The notes: a model not told the origin generated them from the sequence alone. A DNA stretch of 64,000 bases from Schistosoma haematobium (GCF_000699445.3 NC_067197.1:21559809-21623808); one strand, 5' to 3'. Positions 25,615 to 38,989 are shown, numbered from the stretch's first letter. A program made the numbers and translations.

Positions 25615-25860
25615 TAAGTAATACATACCATCAATCCAAAGTGGAATGCTTGGAGGCCGAAGGTTGAGAAAATGGAAGAGAAGAAAACGAGGACAGAGAG
25701 TGATAGGTTTGATAATGATGGAACAATAAAGTCTGAGACAATTGATGGGTGTTTTTCAAACGAAGTATTGCTATGTAGTCCTCAAATTTTATCAATATGT
25801 TCTGTAATGTTGTGTCATAATATATTTGGTTGTCCTCACTTGTGACTTTGTTCACTACAC
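25615..25860. repeat. Interspersed repeat, copy 1
   Basis: Shared with 52125-52365: GTCTGAGACAATTGATGG and ACTGTAATTTAGTGTC-like segments occur in the same order and orientation, ending in TTGGTTGTCCTCACTTG here and TTCGATTGTCCCCACTCG there. The two copies are well diverged. There is no open frame of interest and the class is unknown. Confidence 0.55.
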
Positions 25861-26149
25861 TACCACTGCTTCTACTGTTACTATTGGTGTTGCTTCTTCT
25901 ACTTATCTACAAATTATCTTGACTACTTCATCTCACCATGCTTACGTGGTATATAAGTTTAATCGGCGCATACATATCCCAAGTCCTGGGTTGTATAAGT
26001 TCTGAAGTATTTATGTTTGACCTCCTCAAATGATGGTAATTTATTGATATTTATTAAAATATCAGGATGAAAGATTCATGAAATTTCCCCTTAAAATACA
26101 AACTCATTTCCTCAGTAGGCCAAATAAAAGCATTCAGGAAAGGTAACTT

Positions 26150-26470
26150 TTCTTTTCAGCAATGTAATTTGCTGAAGCTGTACAGCTGTATTTATAGTTT
26201 AATTAATTTTTGTACTGGTTGTTTGAATCTTCCCATTGAATTTTGAGACTGCAATTGATCAGTCTCTTATTAGCATATGTGCAGCATGTGCGGATTGCCT
26301 GTATATTGCCTTTAATCATCAGCATTATAAGCTGAAATGATGTTGGCTGGTAGTGGAATCCAGGATGCGAGTTTCGTCTATTTGGGACTTATCAGCCGGG
26401 TGTACGTGCGTCCTGGAATCCACTGCTAGTCACCATCATCTCAGCGTATTTATACTTGTTGTACATGCGG
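26150..26470 (-). mobile_element. Sm-alpha-like hammerhead element, inactive
   Basis: The minus strand carries the Sm-alpha hammerhead layout at 26357-26401: stem I beside CTGATAA, a TCCCAAATAGAC hairpin, GAAAC, then CCTGGATTCCACTAC. Position 8 of the invariant core is changed (CTGATAA instead of CTGANGA), so self-cleavage should be lost. A second inverted piece of the 3' product (TCCTGGAATCCACTGCTAG, 26412-26430, plus strand) follows. The upstream part (GACTGCAATTGATCAGTCTC) matches other Sm-alpha copies in this window. Confidence 0.7.
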
Positions 26471-27884
26471 AAAATTAATTAAATGGAAAATTATTATGTT
26501 ATGAGGGGAAATACTAAAAATTAGTCGAAAAAAATTTTAAAGTTAAGACATGATCTACGGGAAACAAGAATGAAAATAACATATTGGAAAAAATCTGTCT
26601 TTCTACTTTAGATCATTATCGTAAAATATAAATTTACTTGGGTTCATAGGTAACACTATATATATGAAACTATCTTTATGTTTGAATGACCAGTAGATCT
26701 TCGTATTCCAGCAAGAAATTCATGCATGTTATAAACGATTTTGAAACAAAGTGAAGCAGGGTGAACTTCAGGGTTGAAATGATAACTTTTATACAACACA
26801 AATTCATATTCTTTCATCAGACTATAATTTAATTGATTAGTGTTAAGCCTAATGAGAATGATTTTATACGATATTAAGTGTTCAGTACATTCACTAATCT
26901 TAGTTATTGTTGAAATGTTATTGACTATGTTTATTTGTAAAGAGATTAGTTAGGAGACATAGTTTATTTTGAAAATTCTATTTACATAAATACTTTCTTC
27001 AAAGTAAAAACTATGAACGTTTTAGAATGATCAATATGGGTTTTCTTTAACTTAATATTATAATTACCCTATTGATTAACATGTTATCTGTTTGAATATT
27101 TTCATGTTTTTACGGTTTCGTAAACTAATAATGTTTTAATGGTCAGATTATTTAATGACCTTATAAGTATTTGAAAAATCACGTTTTTTTCTTTTATAGT
27201 TTTTAACTAAATGATTCATAAAAAATGTGTAGGTAGTGATTTTCACCAATAAACGACAATTCGTGGTCGCCAATTTCAATCCATACTTAACCTTTATAAA
27301 ATGGAAATCCTTTAAAACTATTTATCTATAATACTTTTTTTAAATAAAACGAATACAAATTCTTAAATTCCATTCATTTAAAAGAGATCATGAAACAACA
27401 TGACCACTTGCTACTTAGAAGTGAATTACTTAATCTGTTTAATGCGTAGTCTTTTTAATCATATATACACCTATTTATTACAGATTAGAAATGTAATCAA
27501 AATATTTGATCAAAGTAAGTATACAATCTTACATTACCAAGTTACTACAAGTTAGATCAGAGTAGCACGAGAGGCCAATGACAAAATGAGGTACAAAAGG
27601 AAAAGAATAACATCAATTCTAGTGGAATCCTAAATATACAAGGTGTAATTCAATAGGAAAAAATGAGTTCGAATGGATAAAAGTATGAAATGGCATTATA
27701 CTTGATGTTTGAAAGAGAATGAAGGATAATACCATATGTTCGGTCGTGAATGGTCTTTAAAGCTATCCACCAAAACAATAAACTATATTATCAATAAGAC
27801 AAAATATGAGTAAAAGATGACATATTTAAATGGGATATTTTGTACTTCTCCGGAATTCAGGAATTAGTAAAAATTGTTCCTAGA

Positions 27885-27960
27885 CGTTAAATCGAGAAGG
27901 CGAGTTTCGTCCTATCAGCGGCTCATCAACTGAATGTATTTGGGTTCTGGATTGATGACC
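27885..27960 (-). mobile_element. Sm-alpha-like hammerhead fragment
   Basis: A hammerhead relic on the minus strand: core TTGATGAG (first core C changed to T), GGACGAAACTCGC kept, stem I decayed. Only about 75 bp is recognisable. Confidence 0.5.
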
Positions 27961-30220
27961 ACTCTGAAACTCGAATCAAGTATCCACCTCTTCAATGCCC
28001 GTTACATATAATCAAATAAGAATGTTAATAGACTTAGATAATAAGGTTAAGCTTTGTGGCTAAAACCATTTTCATTTAATCTACTTAATGAAAATGTAGT
28101 GAAATTTATTATTCTCTTTAAATATTAAAACTGGTTTATGTAAAAATGTATTAATCAAGAATAAGATTTATGAGTGTGATAAAGGTCAAAGGAACCACGG
28201 TCATATGATGTTATCAACGAAACCAATATTATGGTATTTTTTTTCTGTATTAGTAACAACTGTTTTTACAATAGTACATGTTTAATACAATATTGGAAAT
28301 CTCAGTATGCAATAGAAGAGTGAATAAACTGCATTTTCAAAAGTGTAATTTTTTGGCTGGATTAGGCCTGACAAGCTGTTTGTCACATTATATATGTTTG
28401 ATAGTTTACCATAGGGGGTCAAAAATTTTTCCGCGTGCATGGATTTGTGAGTAATCGCGTCTAGTTCTACCATAAGATATACAAGGAGAAAAATGTGAAT
28501 GGAGTGGATAGTTGGCATCTCAAATGAAGAAACACTTGCCAATTGTTTATAAGATTTCAAATGTCTGTACATACTCTTATTCATTGTCACATCAAAAGAT
28601 TCATCATAGACCTTACTAACTGTCTCAGTACACTCCAAAACACAGTAAAAACTTTTCTCGAAAGTCCAGGAAAGAATAATGGTGAACAGTAGAGGATAAC
28701 AAGTAATAAACAAGGATTTGCAACTGATTTATCACTGAGTTGTGAAAAATGCCATACATGTTAAGCCCTTCTTTAGCGCTGATTGAATTTTATCGGTAAA
28801 GTGACACGGAATTAAATCCGCTATGGAGCAACAGTTCCTTAAACATTACAGGTATACTTTTCTAACGAGTACCAAATAGCACACAACCCAAGCTCAGGGT
28901 TTCCTGTCGACTAATTCTAATTACCACCTTCAAAAAAAAGAATTTTAAAGTTGTGAAAATCTATGTCGAGTAACAACAAAAATATGTAGGCTGGATATAA
29001 CCAAAATGTGAGAGATCAGAAGGAAAACCTATACCAAGCTAAGTGAAATTTGACACAGTTTTTATTTCAGAATCTTGAATAGTACATGTTGCTAACCAAA
29101 TCAAATATTGATCCGATATTTTTTAAACGGCTTAACACAAACTCTAAAATGGTATTATCATAAATAAAATATTTGTAAACATGATAAGTTGTGCGAAATC
29201 TTGAATATTCACTAGAGGTTCAACGATTAAATAAAATACGATATATAGTTGAAACAATAAAGTAATTACGTTGTTCATAATATGTTAGTCAATTGAAGAC
29301 AGATAGTAGTGAGGTTAAATTGAATGTTTACTGTACCCGGTGATTATCTTAAGGTTTATTTAAGAATACTCTTAACACTTATTGCTAATCAACTGACGTG
29401 CCTCTTTTTGTGCAATTTTCATGTTAGGCAATAAATGTCTTATATATGAGTACAAAGTATTATTTGCATCTAAATAGAATGGAGAACATGTATTTATACT
29501 AACATTTCAAGATCCTTTCCAAACTATATATCTTTATTGTTCATAAAGATATTTAAAATATAAACTGACAATCGTATGTGAACATGTATCATATGTTCAT
29601 TTTTAAGAATATTTCTTAACTCAATGAAAACATTCACTTTTTGTTTCTTAATTCTTATTTGTATATCTCTAATTTTAGTAATAAATATAAAGGTAATCAT
29701 AAAACTCTGGGATCTCATCTCAGTATTCAAATATAACTGTTTGAAAGGTTAGATTCTATTGACTGATATAATAAAATCCAGAACATCAATAGTTTTTCAG
29801 ATGTCAAAAACTATAAATTTTGGTTAAACTGTTAAATGTTTGTTAATAGAACTATTGGTCATTAAATGTTGAAACAGAATTACAACTTCAGTAATTGATA
29901 AATATAAATTACATTTCTAAAACAATGTTAGTTTCTAGTGATTGTGATGGAGTAAACAAATGATTTTTTTAAAAACCTTTTTGGTTAGCCTATTTCTCAG
30001 TTGATAACAGTCGATACAAAATAATTGGATATTTAAAAAATTGATTCATTGAGAAATGATCAAATTATCGTTCCGCTTCTTGTTTGGCATAAACATGATC
30101 CCCTGGCATTAAATTAAAATAATGCTATCATAGAGTAAATTTCAGTTTATTTTAATTAAGGAAAACATTATCTATACTAATTACTGAGGTATAGTCCAGT
30201 GCACGTTAAATCTATTCACA

Positions 30221-30222
<2 letters not shown>

Positions 30223-30267
<45 letters not shown>
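30223..30267. repeat. TA dinucleotide microsatellite
   Basis: About 22 uninterrupted TA units in intron 1. The minus-strand ORF crossing it (30212-30487) gains a Tyr-Ile run from this repeat and is not a gene. Confidence 0.9.
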
Positions 30268-30269
<2 letters not shown>

Positions 30270-31190
30270 AACTGGCCATTATATGATTTCGGTTGTGCCA
30301 ATAATTTAGATTGTTTACATCCATTAATATGATATTTAAAGAAAATTAAAAACAGAGAGACAGAAACAGTCGAAAACATGTTGTCACTTATTGATTTGGT
30401 AATAGTAACATTTTTTTTTGAAGATTGAGTTTCAGACTGGTATACATGTACATATATGTATTGGTATGAATGTACATTGAGTATCAACTAGTCGTTATTG
30501 TCTTGTACTAACTTGGACACGTTAAACATTGTGAAAGATTCCAATAATTTTGACTATCTAAAATGTAAATCATTATTGTAATACATATTTATATTATTTA
30601 CATATAGGAACAGATGTGCACACATGCACACCTACTTACACGTACGTACATACTTTATTGTCAGTGGCAACACTACTAACGATATTTTGTTCTAATCAAC
30701 ACTGACTAACCGCTAGCAAAATGATGTAAAAAAAACAAGACAGAACTTGAAAATGGCACATTTCATTACTTCTACATGTAGACATTTAACAATCAAATTT
30801 TAAACAAGGCGGTACAAAACACTATTATAATCAATAAAAAGAAACATTTTCTAGACAATTAATTTACCGAGTTATCCATTTAAAGAAGTGTTTTCTAGAA
30901 ACTTGACTAATTTAGCGCTAAAATTTTAATTATTATGTTAAAAGATAATATTGGGGAAAAATTCAGCTATAAATTATGTGAAAATTCCTTTACAATCTAT
31001 GTGTGGATATAGTTGATTTTTATTTCAGTGGTCTTCGATTCGATGAATAAAAACGCTTACTTCAAATGAGTGATTTATAAATGTGTTCGGGATAAATAGA
31101 CAGTTTAAAGATTCATATTTTTAGAAACGGTATGAAGGTTTTCTAGCATTTTTGGTCGCATAATTGTTCACATGCCTTTACAGCAGTCAG

Positions 31191-31209
31191 TAAATAAATA
31201 AATAAATAA

Positions 31210-31249
<40 letters not shown>
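31191..31249. repeat. Compound TAAA and TA microsatellite
   Basis: About six TAAA units run directly into about 18 TA units, in intron 1 of the VGLL4-like gene. Confidence 0.9.
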
Positions 31250-31250
<1 letters not shown>

Positions 31251-31534
31251 TGATGTCTTTTGCAAAGAATCAGCTTTTAGTTGACTGCATAATGACAATA
31301 CAATGTTCAACTTCATATCGAAATAAAATTGGGCCCTTCAGATGTTCCAGTTACATTACAAAACAGCCATCTGATGACTCCTCAGCTATTGTTAGTCTAT
31401 AACTAAAAACAACTTAAATTTACGGAATTTTCCGCTAATCTCCCAAATCAATAAAACAATCATTATTTTTAATATTGTAATTACAATCAAAAGTTGTAGT
31501 TTACTTAGGAAGTATAAGGAAATAATTTACAGAC

Positions 31535-32440
31535 TGATCAATGTTAAATCACCACTGAAAATCTGGAAGCACTGGACGGCTGTCTCGTCTTAGTATGGGA
31601 CCGCTAGATCACTGAGATGACATCTAACGGTGTTAAAGTTTAACTTCAACCAATCCATGATATTGTGCAACTGTCCACTATGTGTTACAACTTGTTGGTT
31701 GTATGCTACTTTTTATATCTGGTTGTCGCTGATTTTTGTGTCAGAAACTCTTATCACTTATACTCGAAACGAGGAACCTCTACAATTCCCACGACGCGAG
31801 AGTAAGAACACAAAGATTGGTATAAGTGAAGATCTACGTAGGACGACGACCTAGTCGAAAGCACACTCATTTATATATTGATTGTACACACAATTTGATT
31901 AATAATTAGGATGAGATCACATATATAAAGATATTCAGTTATCACATACTGAGCATAGTTCATGTCAATGGAATACAAGAATATCGTATATTATACAGAA
32001 AAAAATGTCATACGAGAAAAGAAACCAAATACTACACTGGATGATAATCACATTGAATCAGAACGGAAGTAATCTGGAACAAAACTCATAATTAGTAAAT
32101 CAATTGAATTTCGACTTTTCTTGTCATATCACTATATTCTTCAGTAAGTAACTGTCTCACAACAGACACGGATGAACTCCACTGGTCACGACTTCTCACT
32201 TGAACTCCAGAAAGTCCATGTTGAAACCAATTACTAGTGAGAAAATAATCATTATCACCATAAGATTGTGGAGAGTGTCGGATTTAGATTGATATTATGA
32301 ATGGATCAGTGTTAGAGCCCGCGTGCGGGGCCGTGGATGCTCACTGCCGAGGAGTCCCATACTAGGACCAAACGGCGGTCCAATGCTTCCAGATTTTTGA
32401 TGGTGGTCTAACATTGATCAGTACATGATCTCAATCAAAA
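31535..32440. mobile_element. Hammerhead fold-back element split by a ~460-bp insertion
   Basis: The left part (31535-31675) has the family arm, a minus-strand hammerhead relic and the spacer start (TCTAACGGTGTTAAAG). The right part (32140-32440) resumes the same spacer (ACAGACACGGATGAACTCCA) and ends in a plus-strand hammerhead relic (about 32330-32376) and the right arm. In the intact layout (copy 59671-60128) these parts are adjacent, so 31680-32140 looks inserted. Both ribozymes are broken: the right one has CCGAGGA for CTGAGGA and CAAA for GAAA. The inserted sequence contains a 74-codon open frame (31630-31854) with no recognisable motif. Confidence 0.6.
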
Positions 32441-32960
32441 ACTCAACAATCTCCTTAATCGTATACTGATTATCTACAGTTGATCATTTGAGATGTGTCA
32501 AGAGCTCAGATACATTTTTATCAAATTGAAAATTATTACACATATGGGAACCTGATCATGATGATTAATTCCAAGTGTTTATTATCAGCCTTGTTCAATG
32601 ATGAAGTACTAATGTACGCTTTCTAAGGTTTCCAAGTGATTAGTCATATTGTAGTATAAACGTTATCAGCGGGCATTCAAGCAAAGTCCTGAAATGGTGT
32701 AAAGTTATTCCCAAATTTCTTGTAATTTTCATCAACTCTATATATTCATTATTAATTAGTTATGAATGTTATTATCCAAATTACACTCATTATCGGGTCA
32801 CACAAACACACACTCATAGATATATCAACCGATAAGAACATCCAGTTGTTATAAATGGTATATTAATTATTATTATTGATAATAGAAAAACGCTGTTATT
32901 TTGTTTGTCCCGCAAAACGACAAGTTAAAATGTTACCATTATTAGGAAAAAACAAATGTT

Positions 32961-33242
32961 GAGACTATAATTTATGGACGACCTTTGTGGACACTAGAGT
33001 GGCCTTGAGAGTGTCCACCTAATAACTAGGACCAAATGAAGATTATGAACCAGTGTGAGAAATTAGAATTATGATTTACAGTTGATGGTTAAGGTTAGGA
33101 ATTAAATTTAGGGTTTTCATCACGAATTGACATCAACTATAGTGCCAAAACTCTATTTAGCCAAATGGATGAGTGAATTTCGCGCCAAGATCTAAAAACT
33201 GTTATCTTCTACCTAAATGACTCGTCCATAAATCATAGTCTC
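32961..33242. mobile_element. MITE-like element, copy 2
   Basis: Termini GAGACTATAATTTATGGACG and GTCCATAAATCATAGTCTC form an imperfect inverted repeat of about 19 bp. The body matches 16878-17158 (GGTTAAGGTTAGGAATTAAA, TTTCATCACGAATTGACATC). It is 282 bp and has no coding capacity. It is a second copy in the same intron and orientation. Confidence 0.78.
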
Positions 33243-34159
33243 GCCAAACAAATTAATAATCTAAAATCTCTAAGATGTTTCAATAAATAATAATGAGAAG
33301 AAAGTTCTTTCAAATAATGTGTACTTTATGAAATGATTACAAACAATTTTTATTGAAAGGGGATGAGCATTTCCATTAATTTTATTAAGTCTTTATTAAT
33401 AGTTTTTACTTTGTTTTTATCCGGGTAAAGTGATGAAAATGATTGACTAGGATACAGTACTAATAATAATACAATTTGTCATTATTTGTTATATAAGTAT
33501 AGAGGTTATGGTGTGTGTATTTACAGTACACAATGTACTGTATACATTAGCATATATCAATTTATATACATTGTGTAGTAAGGGATTTAGAACTGTAATA
33601 AAAAAGATATAGACATGCTAATATATAAGTGTACACAGATAAACACACGAAAATTACTGTACATTATTTTGAAGAAGGATAGACAAGAGGATGGAAATGT
33701 TGAAATTGATTTTTGTTACACCGTAAAAAAATACTATAACTTCTTTTAATACGAATAGCACCAATACGAAAGACTGTTAGTGATAGACAGTTATATAGGC
33801 ATTAGTAATAAATTTATGCTTTGTGCATTTTCGCATTAAATATATATGTGTACATATTAAAGGCGCCCAGTAAAATTTTAAAAAACATAAACATTTGTAC
33901 AATCATTTTCGTTCGTTCTTTTTTCCTATAATCAAAAATATTGGTAATCAATAAATATGTATGTAACGGATCAATATGTTAACCAGCGCGAATGTTAAAA
34001 TCTTTCTTTGTAAATAATGAAGTTTTGTACTACGTTTTTAATGAAATGACAAACTATTTACTATACTTTATTGATTATTGTTTGTCCTCCTGATTTATAA
34101 TTTATAATTTAATTCTCAACCAGTATTTAAGATTGGTTTGTCGATCAGTCATGTTTCGT

Positions 34160-34161
<2 letters not shown>

Positions 34162-34200
<39 letters not shown>
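34162..34200. repeat. TA dinucleotide microsatellite
   Basis: About 19 uninterrupted TA units in intron 1. Confidence 0.9.
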
Positions 34201-34203
<3 letters not shown>

Positions 34204-35680
34204 CAAGAAATGAAATGAATAGATCCACAGAATAACGTCTTTTAAATTCTTAAAACTTATTGACTAGATATTGTGAAGGCAAAACGTTGACCTAATCTCT
34301 CTAATGATGACATTCAGCATAGTTTGACCATTTTGAAGTGCCATTGAAAAATTAGGATTACTAAAGAGCTGTTTCTTTCTAGTGAGCAGGATCACTGAAC
34401 GCCAACATGTTGACCTAACAGCTGTGTACTGGCTGAGAGAATTGAAGGCCTTGGGTTTGGCTCCTTTTATGGTCCTGTGTAAGTAATTTCGTGAAGTTCC
34501 ATATTATAAGGAAGCTGTTAGCTAGTGGTTCTTGGTTTTCAACAGTATCACAAATAAGCCGTCGCAAGATGTTGAATATAGATGTCGAATTTCATTATTG
34601 AAATTAAAAGGATATATATTTTTAAGTAAGCTTGGCATAATCTTTGAACTAATAAATCTTATCTCACCAAGAAAAACTTAGAATTACTAACTAAGTGTTA
34701 CTACATGGCTAGCTGAACGAGTACTCAATTCATATTGATCACTTGTAAAACAGCCTTCTAGATTTTAAAGACTGTCATTCGAATTTCACGGCGTATACTA
34801 GTTTCTTCAAGATTTCAAACCACCTTGATGATGAGTGTCACCTAGCATGAAATATACTTCAAAAATGCTTTATATTCACCACTATAACCGTCTTTGTAGC
34901 CTATAACTGTTTGTACCTTTGAATTAGTCTGTCAGACATTTTAAAATTTTCCTAGTGTAGTTCAATAGCATTTATTTTATTGAAAATGAATTGTCACGAT
35001 TCTTGGATGGTTTATATTTTAGCATATTTTTTTTATAAACTATAGTGATCTTGCTTAACCAAAAATGTAGCACAGTAACTAATAATTATTTCGTGTGCTT
35101 GGCTCACATAAAAACTTTATCTAGGAAAAATGTATACTAATCAGGTTTTAAACTAGTCTCATAGAAAAAAGATTCATATTTGTGACCCGGAGATTAAAAG
35201 GTAGGACCTTACACGAATGCACCAAAACTCCACATTATTAAGTAATAACTACTTGCCCTACTGATTCACTCTGACAAATTATGAAACTTCATTATTTCCA
35301 TGCATAAATAAAGGGTTATTATATGAAAGGATATGTCATACAGATACACAGTAATTATTTTAAATCACATTTTTGATAATGGACCATAATCGTCTTATGA
35401 ATTCACTAAAATAAAATAAGTGATGTAGCAAAAAATGGTCTAAATGAAAAACGTGAAGTTCAAAATTTATCTGTGTATACATGTTGTCTTGGTAACCGCT
35501 TCCATATCTATATATCTGTATATATGTCGACTTTACGAATTACTAGAGATAATGAATGCGAGAAAATTTATACAAGTTTACTTTTATATAAAATGAGATA
35601 AACATACTCAATGAAAATACTTTGCCATTACAAAATCTGATTGAGATGTTTGAAAAAATTTCTTGTCACATCCTGTTCAC

Positions 35681-35683
<3 letters not shown>

Positions 35684-35728
<45 letters not shown>
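35684..35728. repeat. TA dinucleotide microsatellite
   Basis: About 22 uninterrupted TA units in intron 1. Confidence 0.9.
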
Positions 35729-35732
<4 letters not shown>

Positions 35733-37739
35733 GGTCAGAATTTTTTCTGAAAAGGTGACTAACAATAAATGATGTTTACAAACGATTGATAACAATCAGC
35801 GGTATGAAATGAATAGAATAGACAAGTAAATAGGCAGATGTTATGACATTTATACATAGATGATAAAAATATTATTTTTCAAATTAACATCATTCCATGC
35901 AAATAATATTTTTCTTAATGTTTAGACGTAATAACAATGAATGTGAATTAAGTCATAATCAGAAGTGCGTGTATATACGGCGAGGGTGTATATTGTGGGG
36001 AATATATATATATGTCACAAAAGATTGTTAATTAATTAATTGTGTTTCATTTTTTGTTCTGCACACTATATATTTATACAAATCTGTTAAATGAACCAGA
36101 TTTTTTCATCTTTATTTTTGGTAATCAATAAAAGAAGATTTCGATTCATGAACATGAAGATCATCAAAGCATTTAAAAAATTTTAAAAAATATTAAAACG
36201 AATAAATTGACTAGTTTTAAAGAGTACTTTGCTCATTTAGCAAATATAAGTTTATGTGTTACAATCTTAGTCATGTCAAGTGTAAGTTAGAAATACAAAT
36301 TTTCTGTTAAAACTGAAGTGAATTGTTGTCTAAAGAAGTAACTAAATAACTTATGACTGTTTATCAAAATTCAGTCAATTTAATAAAATCTTACGTATGT
36401 AGTGAAACTTAGAGTTCTTACAGTCAGTTAAGTATATACCTTATTTAATAACTATAAACTAGGATTAAAAACAGTAAATTGATTGAATTAAACCTTCCCA
36501 AGTTATGATACTTTAGGTAATTTGAGTATAAAGGAATTTTATATACTGATAAACCTTCTTCTTGCTGATATGATTCAAGTAAGTATTTAATCTTAATGAA
36601 GTTAGACTAACAACGAGAATTCAGCTCATATAGGAAACTATAATCATTAGAGGCCTTTCAATACATCCAATGCGTCATACAAAGATATTTTATGAAATCA
36701 AGAAACTGATATTTCTTTATTACCATTAATAACTTTCAATTAATAAATCATGTCAGTCTATTCAAGAGAAATCATCATTTTAGAGTACTATAAGAGTGAT
36801 ATGTTGAAAATCTTTTACCAACCAGTTCTTAATTTCCGTTACAATTGAGTTATTTCATATTATTATATTATTATTATAACTAATTTAACGAAAAATAATA
36901 TAAACAGTAAATAATATAATTCATGCACCAAGTACAGATTTAATGTACTGGACTTGTTTGCAAGGTAGTGTTACAACTAGAATTCATCGAGTGAATTTCA
37001 TAAAGAGGAACTGGAATGCAACGACTTCTGTAAACACCAACACAACACTTATATTTAATAATTGTAATGGGACAGACATATTTAAGTAATAATAATAATA
37101 ATGTTTGTTATTATGAGTCGTAATTTTCTGAACTTTACGAAAGAATACGAAAAAAACAGAAATCTGTCAAATTTTTAACATCAGGTGAGCTTGTCCAATG
37201 ATTGTTATCATGGTTGTGGAATGTGACTTTTACTCACACCACTGGTGCATGCGTATACGTTACCGTTATGTTAAATCTTATAGAGATTTTTGTCATTTTT
37301 TACAAGGTTAAATTTCGTCATTTAAAAAAAATATTGTATACAAATATGCTCCGGTAAAATTCTGACTTAAGTACGTCGCATAATCTATACGGAATAATTG
37401 TATGTTTGGCTTAGGTTTTAGATATTTTTGTCTTTAATATGAGTATATTTACATTAAAACATTAGAAACTCTGTTAACAATAGATAAATATCAGACTACT
37501 TATGAAATATTTGTTATTTTTTTCTACAGTAACTGATGATAACTACAGAAGTTAGCCGAGTGAACTAGATACTAAAACAATAAGTCGAAGTAAAGTGTCT
37601 GAATATATCTGAGTGACTTCTTGTCTATAAGATGGAATAATTGTACTCTTTGATAACAAAGAAACAAGCGTATTAATTAGAATTAGCTAGACAGGATTAT
37701 ATTGAGAATCTGAACCGCTGGATTTAAGCTTGTTAGTTT

Positions 37740-37860
37740 GAAGACTAGGAGATCATCGCATGATTTTGATGGAATTTCGTTCTCTGAGCTGGATAGTTTG
37801 GTCGTAGAGCTTCCATCGTTCTTCTGAACGACATCATCAGCACAAAATTCAGGTAGAATT
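37740..37860. repeat. Interspersed repeat related to the hairpin at 13472-13540
   Basis: It contains TCTCTGAGCTGGATAGTTTG, matching the left arm and loop of the intron 3 hairpin. It continues into GTTCTTCTGAACGACATCATC, which itself has a short GTTC/GAAC palindrome. It lies just inside intron 1, about 240 bp past the donor of exon 1. The class is unknown. Confidence 0.55.
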
Positions 37861-38099
37861 CATGACTTTGATGTCAAAAACTCGATTATTGCATGGTCAA
37901 GGATGAACAGGGCTGTAGGAGCACTATGATAGAAGCAAACCATTTGTTAATGGCACTCAAATAATATTAATCCATGAATAAAGCCTCATGTAACGAATCA
38001 TATATGAATAATTTATAAAATACATCGGTTTATAGGAAATTCTTATACAATTGTTACAAAATACAATTCATTTGTATTCACAAGTAAAGAAAAACTTAC

Positions 38100-38989
38100 A
38101 TAGTTGCTTGATTTATTACAGTTGAATTCGATGTGGATAATGGTATATCACAGTTATTATTTTTACAATAATGATTATTTACTTCATCATTAGATAAATT
38201 TAACACTGAATTTACAGATTCATTTAAATTTGATATTTTATCTACTAATAAATTTTGTGAGTCTACAGTATTTGTACTGGTTACTGTTGTAGATGTTGTT
38301 GTCGCAGTTGACGAAGACGATAAACCCATTAGTGTTAATTGAGCTAAAGCATTTTGAAATGCTGCAATAGCACATGGTGATGCATTAGAAAGTGTAGAAG
38401 ACCATGCAGCTAATCTTTCGTATGAATTTAAAAGATTATTATCTTTTGATGTATATAATGCATCATCGATTGTATTCATAACAGTTCTAGATTGACGACA
38501 TGTAGTAGGCAATGTTTCATTACATTTATTCCAATCATTATTTAATGTAGATTGGATATGATTTGAAAAATCATTACTATTATTGTTACTATTATTATTA
38601 TTATTATTCATTTGAATGGGATTCAATGAAGAATTAGTCATATTTAATAAATAAAGTGATAAATTTTGTAAATTCAGTGGTAATGATTCAAATGGTAATT
38701 TTTGTGAAATTTTATTGTTTATTGAATTTTTCTGATCAGATGTTAACAACTGTTGATTATATTGTCGTGCAGCTAATGTATGTAAAATTTCCATAGCTAA
38801 ATTATATGAACGTGGTAATGTTGTTGAATTGGTCGCTAGCATTGCCGATGATGATGATGATGGTGATGATGCAGAGGGTGTAGAAGAATATGGTGATGAT
38901 AAATTGTTAACATTCTGTTGTGACATGATATGATCATAAAAATTTGAAAGCAATGGGATTGATATAGAATAAGGGAATAATATATTCAT
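38100..38989 (-). CDS. VGLL4/Tgi-like transcription cofactor, coding exon 1 (N-terminal)
   Basis: This exon encodes residues 1-296 plus two bases of codon 297. It ends at ACTAT|GTAAGT, so the ORF's apparent stop (38096) is intronic. The phase 2 end fits the first base of exon 2. An in-frame TAA lies 19-21 nt upstream of the ATG with no AG between them, so this is the first coding exon; translation may start at Met1 or at Met22 (MSQQNVNNLSS). The protein is Ser-, Asn- and Thr-rich with poly-Ser and poly-Asn tracts. The stretch SYNLAMEILHTLAARQ may correspond to the short conserved N-terminal helix of VGLL4 (LDVLSRAASLV), but this is weak. The total of 1066 residues compares with about 290 for human VGLL4, the excess being low-complexity sequence. 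Confidence 0.75.

Larger units (their letters stand above)
16769..38099 (-). other. Intron 1 of the VGLL4-like gene (about 21.3 kb)
   Basis: Donor GTAAGT (38099-38094) and acceptor TTTTAG (16770-16769) bound a 21,331-bp intron. The phase 2 exon end (AT) is completed by the first G of exon 2, supporting a direct join, though optional exons inside cannot be ruled out. The intron holds two copies of a MITE, at least six hammerhead-bearing repeat copies, a 62-bp-arm fold-back, a diverged interspersed repeat and five TA-rich microsatellites. Long parts (for example 17160-19370, 19750-22600, 28020-30200, 33250-37700) show nothing I can identify beyond AT-rich sequence. A 143-codon minus-strand open frame at 28282-28713 has no recognisable motif. 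Confidence 0.7.

Noticed and set aside
28282..28713. 143-codon minus-strand open frame in intron 1
   Set aside because: It is the longest unexplained frame, but has no recognised domain and no clear splice or promoter context. Possibly a repeat-derived or chance frame.
30212..30487. 91-codon minus-strand open frame
   Set aside because: Part of it is a translated TA microsatellite (Tyr-Ile run).
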